A stretch of 64,000 bases of DNA. Source: Cryptomeria japonica (taxonomy: Eukaryota > Streptophyta > Pinopsida > Cupressales > Cupressaceae). Made by a program: the position numbers and the translations under genes. Shown piece after piece: positions 10,617 to 22,666 of this stretch (position 1 is its first letter; every line of letters starts with the position of its first letter). The notes beneath the pieces were generated by a model. The model made no database searches. It saw only the letters and a list, made by a program, of their open reading frames with translations, and was not told the origin of the DNA. Location: assembly GCF_030272615.1 (NCBI RefSeq), contig NC_081415.1, positions 372,723,009 through 372,787,008 of the forward strand, in the 5' to 3' direction.

Positions 10617-12024
10617 TGATAGTTCTAATACTTAATATAAGTACAGATCCGATAGCCAACAAGATGAGAGGGGGGGGGTGAATCATACAAACTTAAAATT
10701 TAATGAAAACATCAGATTCAACCTCGGTGACATATATCATTCATAGAATAAAAACTGTCAAACATGCAAACTCAAAAGCATATGAATAATGTAAACCTCA
10801 TAACACCAGATTTAACATGGAAACCCAAATAGGGAAAAACCACTGTGGGATTTCGGACCCACTAAGAAATATACTCTTCTAGAGTATGCTCGGTTAAAAA
10901 CCAATCCTGTTAAAGATTACAAAACACATTGCTAGATGTGACCCGATTAAGGGATTTCCCTCAGATCTGTTAGGATCTTCACTTTGTTAGAAGTGACCTT
11001 GTCAAAGGATTTCAAACACTCATTTAGAATGTCACCTTGTTAGAGGATTTACTTATAAGACTATTAAGTCCACTCGGTTAAGAGATTTCCTGTTACTTTC
11101 ACAAGCTAACAGTAATACAATCTATCTGCAACTTTACATCTAAAATGCTAAAGCAGATTCTTATTTGTTTAACACAATATAGACATAGAAATATTCTTGT
11201 CTATCTGCTAGGCATCAATACTTTGTTATTCCAATAGGTCTTCAAGCTTATGTGCTCGGTGATCACTATGTAGCATCCCTGTGCATACACTTGCTCACAT
11301 CCACTGTTTATCAACAGTTCCTTATTTATAAACAATCATCTAACCGCTTAATCTCCTTGATCACATTTCCCATGATCAATCATAGCCATCAGATCTTCAA
11401 TCTTGTCTAGGTTCATTGTATCTTATGGTCTAAAAAATGTTTTACCCTACCTCGGAACTTGCACAATCATCTTGGAACTTGTGTTAGGGTAATGCAGTTC
11501 AATCTAAGCTGTAGATCTTCTTGCCGACTTTCCATTGCCTTAGATCTGTTAACAAACTTCTTCCATAGCTTGCCAATCATTGATCCTCTCTAGCTCATCA
11601 GCTTCTTTCACTAAACTTTACTCGGTAGACATTCTGTCTTCATTAACCGAGTGCGATAACCTTAGGGTTTACCGACTAGGTTCTTTGCCTGATAACATAG
11701 TGTAGTATTAACCTTTACATTTTACAACATATGTATGATGTTAAAACAATCTAAAATATTAATATCTCATCATTGTCTGACTCAATAGAGTTGCCCATTG
11801 AATAACTTATCCCTTTATTCATCATATTCTTTCCTATGTCTTTACCAACTTCTTTATAATCTTCATATCATATTTCTTAAGATATGGCAACATCATACTG
11901 AATTAGAAAATCAATTTCTTGACATCAATGACAAAATAATAGTATCAAGATAGTAAAACATCTTTAATCAGTTATGTCCATAATCATCAACAACCTTCTC
12001 AATATCCTTGTTATATTGCCAACA
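10617..12024 (-). repeat. 5' LTR of copia-1
   Basis: 1,408-bp partner of 4292-5784. It has a run of nine G at 10670-10678. It lacks about 64 bp and one copy of a 23-bp tandem unit that the other LTR and copia-2 both have, so these are deletions in this copy. Confidence 0.95.
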
Positions 12025-12029
12025 ATGTC

Positions 12030-12414
12030 CCTCTTGAGTGTATGTTTGAACTCCTCTTTTGGGACCTTATTGCTAGGCTCATAATGAGACTCCACTAGCT
12101 CTTGCAAAGGCAAAAACATGTGTGCTCTTCAGGGGGTGAAAAGGCTGTGTGAGATGATAGGGTACTAAGTGTGGGCTAAGAAATAATAATGAAGTTAATC
12201 TGCTTAGGATAGATTAAATGGTGTGTTTTCAATTTTTCAAAAGCCATGAAAAATTGGGCTTTTTTTAAAGCTTCTTGAACATACACTTTATGTGTCCTTT
12301 GGGACAAAATACAATCTAGATTTTGTGTTTGTAAATCACGTCAAAATATAATCCATTCAAGCTCAACAAAAAATGCAAACTCAAACTTCAAACTGTCAAG
12401 TTTACAAGTTTCAC
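12030..12414. other. Element A leader resumed, no gene seen
   Basis: The leader of A continues after the ATGTC duplication (12025-12029). No coding frame is supported. Confidence 0.5.
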
Positions 12415-12930
12415 AACAGATTAGCTCTCTCGGTCCAAATGATAGCTCTTTCGGTCCAAACAGTAGCTCTCTCGGTCCAAACAGTAGCCCTCTCGGTCCA
12501 AACGATAGCTCTTTCAGTCATAATAGTAGCTCTTTTGGTCCAAACAATAACTCTCTCAGTCCAAATAGTAGCTCTCTTGGTCGAAACAGTATCTCTCTCA
12601 ATCCAAACGTCAACTCTTTTGGTCTAAACTCCAGATCTCTTGGTATGAATGTTAGCTTTCTCATATTTCAACATTAACTCTCGAAGGTTGAGCCTACTAG
12701 GTATAAATATCAATTATCTAACTCTACACATCAACTCTTGGAGTCAAAACAACCATTGTCTAAGTTCCAACATAGTTATTTTAAACTTTAGAGTTCTTGG
12801 TTCAAAAAACAACTCTCTTGGTCCAAACGTCAGCTCTCTTGGTCTAAAGATTAGCTCTTATGGTCCAAATGTTAGCTCTCTTGGTCTAAACTACAACTCT
12901 CTTGGTTTGAATGTCATGTTGCTCATGTTT
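12415..12930 (+). repeat. 21-bp tandem repeats in element A leader, block 2
   Basis: About 20 copies of a 21-base unit tagctctctcggtccaaaca in variants. The first eight or so are close to regular (12420-12640), then there is a gap, then more between 12790 and 12910. The unit reads through as heptads in the plus frames, which explains the long apparent ORFs here. They have no gene-like features. Confidence 0.85.
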
Positions 12931-13084
12931 CAACACTAGATCTCCTAGTTTACACTTGCTAGGTCTAAACATCAATTATTTGAGCCTGAAAATAAAAAGT
13001 TGGGTCCAAACAACAATCTTCTAAGTTCAAACAACTAATTTTCTAATTCTAAACATCACTATTTTGAACTTTTGAGTCACTGAA

Positions 13085-13320
13085 TTGCAGAATAATGTTT
13101 TTGGTCCATATAACAATGTTCCTGGTCTATATAGCAACGTTTCTAGTCAGTATAGCAGCGTTTCTGGTCAGTTTTTTAGTGTTTATGGTCTATTCCTCAT
13201 CATTTCTAGTCAGTTTGTCAGCATTTTTGGTTAGTTTGTTAGTGTTTCTGGTCACTTTGTCTACATTTTTGGTCAGTTTGTTAGCATTTTTGGTCATTTT
13301 ATCAGCATTTCTTGTAAACT
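13085..13320 (+). repeat. 21-bp tandem repeats in element A leader, block 3
   Basis: About 11 copies of gcatttttggtcagtttgtta in variants. The word ggtcagttt is shared with block 1 at 3265-3600, so the two blocks look like one family split apart. Confidence 0.85.
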
Positions 13321-13953
13321 ACACCAAAATCAGAAAACAAAAACAACCCATTTCTCACAGAGTCAAACATAGTGATTAGGTCATCTTCTTAGGGCACTCA
13401 ATCAGGTTATCTTCTGTCAAAACATATTCAAAGCTAGACACACCAAGGTTTTCAAGTATTCATATCCAACAAGTTCAAGATCTAACATCTCAAAGTCCAT
13501 CATCACATTTTCTTTGATACACTGATCACTCAAACATAGTTTCTCATCAGGATCTATCATCCTTTATCACAAAACTACAATGTTTGATCAAACTAACCTC
13601 ATTCTCTATCATAGGATATATCATTCCTATTGAACTTGGTCATATCAAAATCACAAAATTTGTACTCCAAACTAGGATTGAAAAACTTGCAAACTTGCAA
13701 ATACTTGAATGCTCATTTTGTGTTGTATCAATCTATCATATTTATCTCCATAATTGATCACTTATTGAGGCACATTATAGAAAATCAAAACCTCGCAAAA
13801 CATTCAAAACACTTGTATGCCCATGTTAACTAGGGCTCAGAAACAAAGACTAAAGGAAAAGAAAGAGAAACATTTACAATGGAAGAATAAAATCCTTTCT
13901 TTCAACAATTTGCACCCAGTACTCAAAATAGTGAGCTTGATGAATATGTAATA
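13321..13953. other. End of element A leader, no gene seen
   Basis: AT-rich and CA-rich sequence before gag. No domain or credible start was recognised. Confidence 0.4.
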
Positions 13954-15302
13954 ATGATAGAACAAATCAGAGAAGCTCAAAACTACCCAAAGTTCACTAG
14001 ATTCTTAGAAAGGGTCCTTGTAGCGAACAAGGAAAGATATTTTCTCATGTTGGCATGTCAAGGTGTCAAGTTACCAAATAATTTTGATGTTAGTGGCTTG
14101 AAACGAGGTGAAAAGATAACTGACACTCCAAATGATTCCAACCAACTCCAGATGAACAAATTCCGTATAAGGTCCAAAGTGAAGAAACTCAAAATGATAT
14201 CCACAATGAACAAGTTTAGAACAAATGAAATAGGGAAGCATGAACTACTATGGATAATCCCCTTTTGGCTCTCACGCAAAAGATACAAACTCTTCAAACA
14301 CAAATTCAAGATATAAAAAGGGGAACTACTAAGAGGTATTCACTTCAAGAGATCTGTCCTTATCCATTTGACATAAGTCTCAACATGATAACTTTTCCTC
14401 TAGATTGTGAAACTCCTAGATATGACAAATATAATGGAAGAACTGATCCCCAAGATCATGTAAGAGAATTTTGCATGATGAGCATGGAGTTCGTACATGA
14501 GGACACCTACTTAATGAAGTTATTCCCAAAGATCTTAAGTGGATAAGCTATGGAATGGTTCTCAAAACTTCCACCTGGAATTAGAACATTTGCAGAATTG
14601 GTGGACAAGTTTATATAGCAATACTCTTATAACATACAACATGAGATCACAATGCTAGACTTGTGTAACACCAAGCAAAAGAGTGGAGAACCTTTCATGA
14701 CATTTCTACAAAGGTGGAGATGATTAGCTGCACGATATCCTCATAGGATGCTAGATAATGAAAAGATTGACATATTCATTGAAAATATAAATGAAGAAAT
14801 GAGTTATAAACTAAAAATGAAATGTCCTCCAAGTTTTGAAAAGATGATTGATAATGGAATCAAGGTTGAGGAAGCTATGGTGAAAAAAGTATAGTTGAAG
14901 ATATACAAAGAAGGAGTTAATCCTCCTCTCAACAACCATACTAATAATAACAACAATGATAAGCCCAAGTTTTGGAACACAAATCAAAACATTGTCAATG
15001 ATGGGATAGTGGATAATAATAATGTAAAACCAAAGAAATCAGTTTTCAATTTATCAAATCACACAACAGTGATTCAACAAGATAACAATAAACCAAAACC
15101 ACCTTTTAATAATTTCCACAAGAAATTTACTAACATTGGTGAACCACTTGGGTCAGCATTAAAGATACTTCTTGCAAACAAGTTGATTACCTTGCCAGAA
15201 GCAAGAAACTTTGAACCCAAGGTTAAACCTGCTTGGTGGAACGAGAATCATTATTGTGATTTTCATCGAAACAAAGGACACCAAACAAATTATTGTCAAT
15301 GA
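13954..15302 (+). pseudogene. Element A gag (capsid and zinc knuckle), decayed
   Basis: An N-terminal helical segment from 13954 loses frame near 14200 and is followed by the gag core from 14250. Recognisable are ALTQKIQTLQTQI, then CPYPFDISLNM, then the capsid stretch DPQDHVREFCMMSMEF, then AMEWFSKLPPGIRTF. A nucleocapsid knuckle, CDFHRNKGHQTNYC, lies at about 15258-15299. In-frame stops sit near 14545, 14617, 14721 and 14893, several at former CAG or CGA codons. The product would have packaged element RNA. The sequence is typical of plant Tat-type gag. Confidence 0.85.
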
Positions 15303-16160
15303 TTAAAACATGTCATCCAAGATTTGATTGACAATAGCGTCATAACTGTGGATGGGTATAAGACAAATGAGTCGTACACAACTTTCAAAACTCCACTTCC
15401 CAATTATGAGAAAGGTGAATCATCAACAACGCAAAATGGCACAGGTAAAGAAAAAGTGAACTATGTTCATACCTATGATAACATGGTCAATGTGATTGTG
15501 GTCAAATAGAAACAACAACAAGAAACCGCTCATGTTATCACAAGAAACAAAGCCAAGGTTACTTTATCGGGTCCTACAATTGACACATCAACTACTTCAA
15601 AACAATATAGTATAGTGGATCAACTATAGAAAACTCCCACACAAATATCAATTTTAAAACTTTTAAAACTTTCACCCACACATAAATAAATTTTAGAAAG
15701 AGCGCTAGTAGATATGACGGTACCTAGAGATCTTCGTGTAGATCAGTTCCAAACTATGGTGGGACACCTCACGATGCCTCATTGCTTATCATTCATAGAT
15801 GAAGATGACATGTCTTTGCAACATCCACATAATACTCCCTTGCATATTGATCCTTATTCATAAAACACACCTTAAACATGTCCTAATAGATGGAGGAGTT
15901 GGCTTGAATATTTGCTCATTAAGTCTTGTTCATGCTTTAGGTTATTCTGAAGATGCAGTTGATCCCCGTAAAAATATCACAATCAAAGAATATGATGAAG
16001 AAGAATGTTCCTCCAAAGAAATTATGGTATTACCAATCAGAGTAGGACCCTTGTAGAAAGATATAGCATGCCAAGTTCTAGACCTGGATTTATCATACAA
16101 CATACTTTTGGGAAGACCATGGATTCATGACATACAAGCTATTCCCTCAACTTATCACTA
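15303..16160 (+). pseudogene. Element A protease region, decayed
   Basis: After the knuckle a low-complexity linker leads to the aspartic protease. It keeps VLIDGGVGLNICS at about 15884-15925, with the catalytic Asp followed by Gly-Gly instead of Ser/Thr-Gly, and the closing YNILLGRPWIH near 16097-16130. Several stops and frame changes separate the parts, for example at 15301 and 15507. Confidence 0.8.
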
Positions 16161-17439
16161 GTGTCTGAAGTTTCCATACAACAGATAGGAAATCGTAATT
16201 TCAACATACTCAAATCCATTCCAATAATGTAGAAATTTGAAACCGACACAAGAGGTCAAGGTTCCACATTATAGAGAGGCATCATCTTCAAGAAAACAAT
16301 CCAAAGAAAAATCATTTTCCTCAATCTTGTCAAGTTTTGAAAAATAGATACAGTTAAGGGATCAAGGGAGTGGAGAATATTCACTGTCATAGTTGCCCCT
16401 TTCTCCTAAATATTATTGTAAACCATCAAGCTCAAAACAACAACCAGTTGTAAAACCGCTTCCAATATTTGATGGATCATTTGTTAGCATTGGGAGATTA
16501 TTTGAGGAAAAAAAGGACAAATATGTGCTACAATGGCTATACAAGGATGAATAAGTGCAAAACAAAAATCAATAATGTCAGAATACCCACATAAAAATAT
16601 GGAAAAGGATTCAACATCCTTCAGAAAATGGGATACACTAGAATGGGTCCTATAGGAACAAGACAAGATGGTAAATTAGAACCCATACAACCTCATACTC
16701 ATCAGGCTAAAGACAAATCAGACTTAGGGTATGGACAAGTTACTGCATAAGAAGAAACATCTTCTAAGAAACAAAAAGATGAACATGAAAAAAGAGAAGA
16801 GCAACTTGCTATCAAAAGAGAGGAAGAATTTGCCAAACAACAAGAACAAGCAAACATAGGACCGCAAAAAGAGAGAGCTTCTAATTAGCAAGAAAGACAA
16901 AATAATGGCACTTCCCAAGCATAGTCAACTTCTAATCAAAATAGACAAGAAGCTAGTATAAAAAAAGGAGAACTAATAGAAAGACTAACAAAACTAAATA
17001 TCAGCCTAGAGGAAGTTGAATATGAGAGAATAAAAGAGATAGTGAGGAAGACAAAAGAAACAAACCAAAAGCTATATGAACAAATCTGCAGATTGCAAGC
17101 TACCAGTGAGATAGATTCTAGTGAATGGGAATGGGATTAATATCATTCTGGAACAATCAACTGAAGAAACTAGCTATGAAGAAGATGTGGGTGTTGATGT
17201 AGTTCATGCGTATGCAGGACAAATGTTAGGAACTAGGTCACTTGAATTAGAATCACATTTGATCGACTTGGATTTAATTGAGGACGATCAGGAACTACTT
17301 GTGAGAGGTCATTCTGGAAAGAGTATCATCCTAGAAATTGAAATACGTACTGAAGACTTTGACATTTATATCATGACCCTTAATGCCTTTGAAACATATC
17401 AAACTGAGGATCCCTTACCTTTAATACATCCTGAACTTA
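16161..17439 (+). pseudogene. Element A protease-to-RT linker, decayed
   Basis: A hydrophilic, Glu/Lys/Gln-rich stretch (strongest at 16750-17110, probably helical) with many stops. It is followed by an acidic frame at 17121-17483. No enzyme domain is recognised. It occupies the position of the long spacer between protease and RT found in Tat-type elements. Confidence 0.5.
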
Positions 17440-19212
17440 TTGAATGGAATAATGAAGGACATGCTGAATTTGATACTTCCTAATGACCACTCTATTTCCT
17501 TATACCTCAATGCAATTGAGCCCACAACAACTTCCACCAGGGATTTCACCAACGCATCTTCCAGTCAAGTGGGTGCCAAATCTCCCAGTCACAAAAATAA
17601 AAATAAAGAAAAAAATATCAGGTCTAATGTTGAAAACCATTTATTGGCAACATTAGACCAAGGAAAAGTAAAAAGAAAGGACACATCTAACAGTGAAAAC
17701 CTCCTTGAGGCACCTGAAGATAGGAGATTTGACACCTTACCTAAATATTATCAAGAGAGATCATCTATACTGATTGAATCAATGGAGGCAACCAACATTG
17801 GAACAATAGATCAATCAAAGATTCCATATCCGACAACCTCTCTATCAGAACAAGAAAAGAAAAAATATCTAGAATTTTTCAAAAGACGACAAATCAATTT
17901 CACTTGGTCATATGCAGACATGCCAAGATTGGATCCAAATCTTATAATGTATCACCTAAATTTCACTCCAGGAGCCAAACCAGTAAAACAAAAAATGAGA
18001 AAGATGCATCCTCATATAGCTCTCCTTGTCAAAGCAGAACTGAAGAAATTACTTGATGTGGGATTCATCAAACCTATGGCATATCCTCAATGGGTATCAA
18101 ACATAGTTCCTATTTCTAAACTGGATAAAAGTACCAGAGTATGCATAGACTTCAGAGATCTCAATAATGCATGTCCAAAGGATGACATTCCTTTGCCTAA
18201 TATTGACATCATTGTCAATTTAATTGCTGGGCATTCCATGTTTTCCCTAATGGTTAGTTTCTCAGGATATAATAAGATTAAAATATCTCTAGTAGATCAA
18301 GAAAAGAAAGCTATCACATGTCTGTGGGGTACTTTCTGCTGGATCGTCATGCCATTTGGACTAGAATGGAGGTGCTACTTATCAGAGAGCTATGACAACA
18401 ATATTCCATGACATGATGCATACATTTATGGAAGACTATGTAGATGACATATTAGAAAAATTATACAATAGAGATGAACATCAAGAAATACTGGAAAAGA
18501 TCTTTGATCGGTTAGAACAATACAAGCTAAGGCTTAATCCCAAGAAATGTGCCTTTGGTGTCACTTTAGGTAAGCTATTGGGATACATTGTTTCAAATAG
18601 AGGTATAGAAGTAGACTTGGCTAAAGTTTAAGAAATCATGGAAATGACATCTCCCAAAAATATCAGTCAACTCAGATCACTTCAAGGAACATTGCAGTCA
18701 ATTAGAAGATTTGTTGCTCAGCTAGCAGATAAGTGTCAACCATTTACCCATTTATTGCACAAGAATGTTCATTTCAAATGGGACAATCAATGTGTAGAAG
18801 CATTCAACAAAATCAAGGAATATCTCATACAACCATCCATCCAAATGTCACCAATTCAAGGTAAGCTATTGTTACTATATGTATCAGCCACAAAAGTATC
18901 ATTAGGAGTTCTGCTAGCACAACAAGATAATGAAGGAAAAGAATAATCTATCTACTACATCAACAGAACATTAGTGGGATACGAGCTCAATTATTCACCA
19001 ACATAAAAAAACATGCTTAGTAGTAGTGTTCGCTTCTCAAAAATTGTGACACTATCTACTCTCTCACTCAATCAAACTGATTGCTAAAATAGATCCATTA
19101 AAGTATTTGCTCAGCAAGGCAACATTAACAAGAAAATTAGTAAAATGGGTCATGATATTGAGCGAATTTAATATTGAATATGTGGACAAAAAAGATATCA
19201 AGTGTAAGGCCT
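17440..19212 (+). pseudogene. Element A reverse transcriptase and gypsy RNase H, truncated
   Basis: RT motifs appear in order: VKAELKKLLDVGFIKP near 18030, CIDFRDLNNACPKDDIPLP near 18145, the WGTFCWIVMPFGL stretch near 18327 and YVDDI near 18438. A frameshift lies at about 18365-18395. RNase H follows, with FKWDNQCVEAFNKIK near 18775 and the EYVDKKDIK-like end near 19180. Coding similarity stops at about 19212, with no integrase and no second RNase H recognised. The sequence then becomes the 3' part of the antisense PMD gene, so the end of pol was probably lost when that arrangement arose or later. Confidence 0.88.
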
Positions 19213-19213
19213 A

Positions 19214-19790
19214 CCTATAGGTTTCTCTCTTCCTACCAATGTAGTGAGATGGGCAGATGCTCCCAGGCCCATATCTGGAGAACTGTAACCCCTATTGATA
19301 ATTCGACTGATCTCTGATACACTACTCAGTGCAAATCATAATATAGGTGGGCCAACATGCATGATCCCCATGTAAATTGATTCGCTCCTGTCACCAACTA
19401 CTCAAGGAGATGACCCCATCTAATGGATAATCCCTTTGACCTATGATCAGGACAAAGGAAACCCTCAACGAGTCCGACAAGCACAGTAGGTAGTGTGGCA
19501 TAACCTAGATCTAGCATCTTTTTCCATGCAATGTCATATCCACGAATCTCATCATCATCAAAAACTTTGCGAAGTGAATCTATCCCAGCCTGCTCACTGA
19601 GATCATAATAGACTAGCTCACCCATCATGGGGATGTGCAATATTTGATACACATCCTTGGGTGTCACGATCATCTTGCCAGTCAGTAAATGGAATGTATT
19701 ATGCTCACTATGCCAATGCTCAACCAATGCTATCAATAGTCCCTAGTTAATCAAAGGTCAGGGCATATCAAGAAGGGAAGATAGGCCACA
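19214..19790 (-). pseudogene. Antisense PMD (plant mobile domain) gene of element A
   Basis: On the minus strand an open segment (19736-19398) encodes LVEHWHSEHNTFHLLTGKM and continues VTPKDVYQILHIP, the start of the PMD fold. After one TAG it continues in the same frame with FTWGSCMLAHLYYDLH, a TGA, then GVTVLQIWAWEHLPI (about 19397-19235). This set of motifs is the PMD signature, known from plant MAIL1/MAIN-type proteins and from several plant transposons. The frame upstream to about 19790 keeps GLLIALVEHW context but has stops. The role in the retroelement is unknown. The gene points away from gag-pol and towards it tail to tail. Confidence 0.85.
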
Positions 19791-20467
19791 CCTATCGATG
19801 TGGTCTCACTCTACTGGGCTAAGGTGAGGTATCAATATCCATGTCTTCGGGAAGTGCTCCCAAGACTGGAGGATGCTAAAGGGCTCTTGCTATCAAATCA
19901 TATTATCATATCAGTATCTCGATTTATCTCCAATCAAATCAATCTATCTATCAATACATTTTGCTCACTTGAGATTTCTATGAAATCTCATTGAGCCCCT
20001 ATCAATGATGCTCATCTAAAATGAGGTCGTTATCGATCCTATCTCATTTGGCATGCAAATCGAGATAATCAAAACTGATCATCAAATTTCATCAATCAGG
20101 AGTATCTAATTTTGTCAATTTGATACCTTGTCGAATCTATCTTACCCTATCAAAATCAATCAAAATCAAAAATCAAATCAGATTAGCAGCATTTCATCAC
20201 CTTTATCAAAAATTGCAACATTTGGGGGTAGAGGTGCAACAAATGTTTTATCTAATTTGGCGTGCTATTGATTTTATCATTAATCTATCTCATCCTATCG
20301 AAAACATCACGACTCCAATCGCAATTGAAGATCAATCACTAAAAAATTCGATCAATAATCAATCATTGAAAAATCCAAAGTTGAACAATCTAAAGTCAAT
20401 AACAAAAATCCAAAAATCAGAAATCGAAAAAAACTAAAGTCAAAAGTAAAAAAAAACAAAATTCGAG
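19791..20467. other. Low-complexity ATC-rich stretch in element A
   Basis: The sequence is dominated by aatcaatc and caaatcaaat words, with no credible frame. A similar stretch lies at about 21290-21470. It may be 5' flank or decayed N-terminal sequence of the antisense PMD gene. Confidence 0.4.
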
Positions 20468-20640
20468 ATGAGCAGTAGCACGACGCTCATGGGGCAGATC
20501 GTGACACTCGCTGTAGTGTCGTTGGCGTCCACGATAGGGCTGTCAGTGTCTATGGGGTGCAACTCGGTATCCATAGTAGTGTCGCCAGTGTCCGCGATGC
20601 AGACCACGACGTCCGCGGCACGCAGGGTGGCCATGGCACC
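20468..20640 (-). other. GC-rich island in AT-rich surroundings
   Basis: About 170 bp with a much higher GC content than the flanks and many intact CG sites. The minus strand is open over 69 codons (20649-20440) and reads a Asp/Thr-rich low-complexity peptide (DTGDTTMDTELHPIDTDSP). It could be the start of the antisense PMD transcript or a captured fragment. No family was recognised. Confidence 0.35.
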
Positions 20641-21494
20641 ACTAAGCATTTTTAAAACCCAAAATAAATATTTTTAAACAATGCAAAATCCAATTTTTAA
20701 AAACGGTAACAACCCATTTTGGTATGTAAAAAATCCAATATAAAAACACAATTTTTTAAAAAACCCACATGATCAAAACAACAAAAACTGGTTTTTACTA
20801 CCACTGGCTAAATTTTTCAAAAATCAAACTGAAATTTAACAAAGATGGGTTTTCTGAGGGTACGTACCAGTGGACCATAGGCCAGAGGACACTCATGATG
20901 CCGAACTCGCTCGAGCCTGTGTTGGTGGTAGGGGATCACCATTTTCTTGTCCAGAGCAACTTTTCAACAATTCAAAATGCACGAATGAGGAGTGGTAAAA
21001 GTGAATTTCACTTTTTAAACTCAAAGTGGGGCATTTCAGTGGGATTTTTATCTCACTTGTTTTCAATCATCTAATCAACTAATCTATCTGGTAGGGCAAT
21101 ATTTTCAAATTTCTTATCGAGAAATGAATCGGATCAACTCTAAAAATACCTAAAAATCGTAAAAATCTAAAAATCATAAAAATTTCAAAAAAATAAAATA
21201 AAATAAAAAATTTGCAAAAAATTCAAAAACATTGAAAAATTATTCGATTCATCTCCCGAGGGGGAATCCTTGCATCGTAATATATCAATCAATGCATAGG
21301 GCATCATATTGAGATTTATCATCTCAAAATCGAATCTACATCATATCGATATTTATCATCTTGAATCAAATCAATATCATATCCAAACCAAACCCACATC
21401 AAAATCAAGATCAAATCCACATCCTATTGAGATCAATATCAGGAACATCATCAATCGAGTTTTGTTTGAATCAACGTGTTGTCACACATCACTT
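20641..21494. other. 3' spacer of element A, no gene seen
   Basis: A-rich and ATC-rich sequence between the antisense gene and the polypurine tract. Short frames here lack any recognisable feature. Confidence 0.4.
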
Positions 21495-21509
21495 CAAAGA
21501 GGGGCAAAA
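21495..21509 (+). other. Polypurine tract of element A
   Basis: caaagaggggcaaaa lies immediately before the 3' LTR. It is identical over all 15 bases to the tract of element C at 46842-46856. Confidence 0.92.
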
Positions 21510-22661
21510 TGTATACACCTAAAAGTGGTTCGAAGATAATTAATTAAATGCACAATTATTTAATTAATTCCCCTTCCTAAATAATTGAATTCATAAGCAA
21601 TTTAATTAATTTCCCTATTCACCTACTAGAAAATAAGTCAAATTGATTTATTTATATAGTTCATTCAATAATCCCCCTTTGATTAATAAATTATAAATTA
21701 ATTAATTCGCCTCATTTTAATCAATTCTTCTAATTCCTAATTAAGATTAACAAATTCTTAATTTGTTGAAATTTATTATCTTTTCCTAATTTTTGAATTT
21801 CTAAATTCAAATATGAGCACATGGCTCCTAACTTCTAACCACCTAGCCTAACAACCCTCTAACCTAACCCATTCTATTTAATCCTGGGTTTAACTAACCC
21901 TATCCTATATTGTACATCCTAACCTATTTTATCCTAACCTCTTATGGGTTGGATATTCTCCCAATGAGACACATGGCACGTTTGCCACATGTCTCCTCCC
22001 TTGGACACTTGCCCTCTCATGAGCAAGGTTCCTTGACACTTGTCACTACAGAGATGACAAGTGTCCCTTCCTCCAACCTCTTCTCCAACTTCCTCAATCT
22101 TAGCCCTTGATATCTTCAGATCAAATCTAGACCATCGATTCCAGCCACCTCAGATTTGGCCTTGGAATTCTTATAAATAACCCTCATTTTGGAGCAAAAG
22201 GGATCCCTTGCATTTATAGTTTTTGCATTGTTATTATAGGCATTTTACATCACATCATCCAGCATAATTAGCATTTTAGTTCAAATACTAGCATGCTTAG
22301 AATAGATTTTATCATGTTAATCTATTTTCAATTATCCAATCATGTAGCTTTAATTCTCTTTTAGCTAATCAATCATTCTAGTTGTAATGATGCATCAAAT
22401 CATCTTAGCCTCATGCATTTGAACTATCATGATCATATAGCTACTTAACTTTTGAGTGGTCACTTCAGAGGTTATTGCTTACTGAGAGCCAACAATTGAA
22501 CACCTTCAAGGTCCTAAAAAATAGAGGAAAATGGGACATCTCAAGGAGGGCTTATGGTTTTGATTTTATTATGTAGTTTTCAATTTTCTTTCCATTTATG
22601 CTTTGTTGTCTCATTAATTGTGTATGTTGAATACATAATTAACCACATTTTTAGAATCACA
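21510..22661 (+). repeat. 3' LTR of element A
   Basis: 1,152-bp partner of 1997-3146, with TATA-like ttataaataa at 22171-22180. It is followed by the target duplication ATTAG at 22662-22666. Confidence 0.95.
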
Positions 22662-22666
22662 ATTAG

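Larger units (their letters stand above)
4292..12024 (-). mobile_element. Copia-1: Ty1/copia LTR retrotransposon nested in element A
   Basis: LTRs at 4292-5784 and 10617-12024 are bounded by an exact 5-bp duplication, ATGTC (4287-4291 and 12025-12029). On the minus strand the order is 5' LTR, a primer site complementary to initiator tRNA-Met, gag, protease, integrase, RT, RNase H, polypurine tract, 3' LTR. This is the Ty1/copia order, with integrase before RT. Gag to RNase H lies in one frame from 10552 to 6263, broken by TGA at 10265, TAG at 8381, TAA at 8045 and TAG at 7925. The element is otherwise full length (7.7 kb). The LTRs differ at about 6% of positions in the first 150 bp by eye. 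Copia-2 at 58789 is the same family. Confidence 0.96.
1997..22661 (+). mobile_element. Element A: Ty3/gypsy (Tat-like) LTR retrotransposon with antisense PMD gene, decayed
   Basis: Two similar LTRs (1997-3146 and 21510-22661) start TGTATACACC and end CA. They are flanked by an exact 5-bp target duplication, ATTAG, at 1992-1996 and 22662-22666. A primer-site-like sequence follows the first LTR, and a polypurine tract (21495-21509) precedes the second. Inside are a long leader, gag with a zinc knuckle, protease, RT and RNase H in the gypsy order. Pol then stops without a recognisable integrase and meets an antisense PMD gene tail to tail. Copia-1 (4292-12024) is inserted in the leader, so A without it is about 12.9 kb. 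The two LTRs differ at roughly a tenth of positions in the first 150 bp (counted by eye), so the insertion is old. The long leader, the primer site and the antisense extra gene fit the Tat lineage. Confidence 0.92.

Noticed and set aside
12373..13379. Three open plus frames (12373-12627, 12649-12939, 13095-13379)
   Set aside because: They follow from 21-bp repeats without stop codons; the matching minus-strand frame in block 1 shows the effect is not strand-specific.
20440..20649. GC-rich frame as a host gene or signal peptide protein
   Set aside because: Low-complexity Asp/Thr peptide, no homolog recognised, enclosed within element A.
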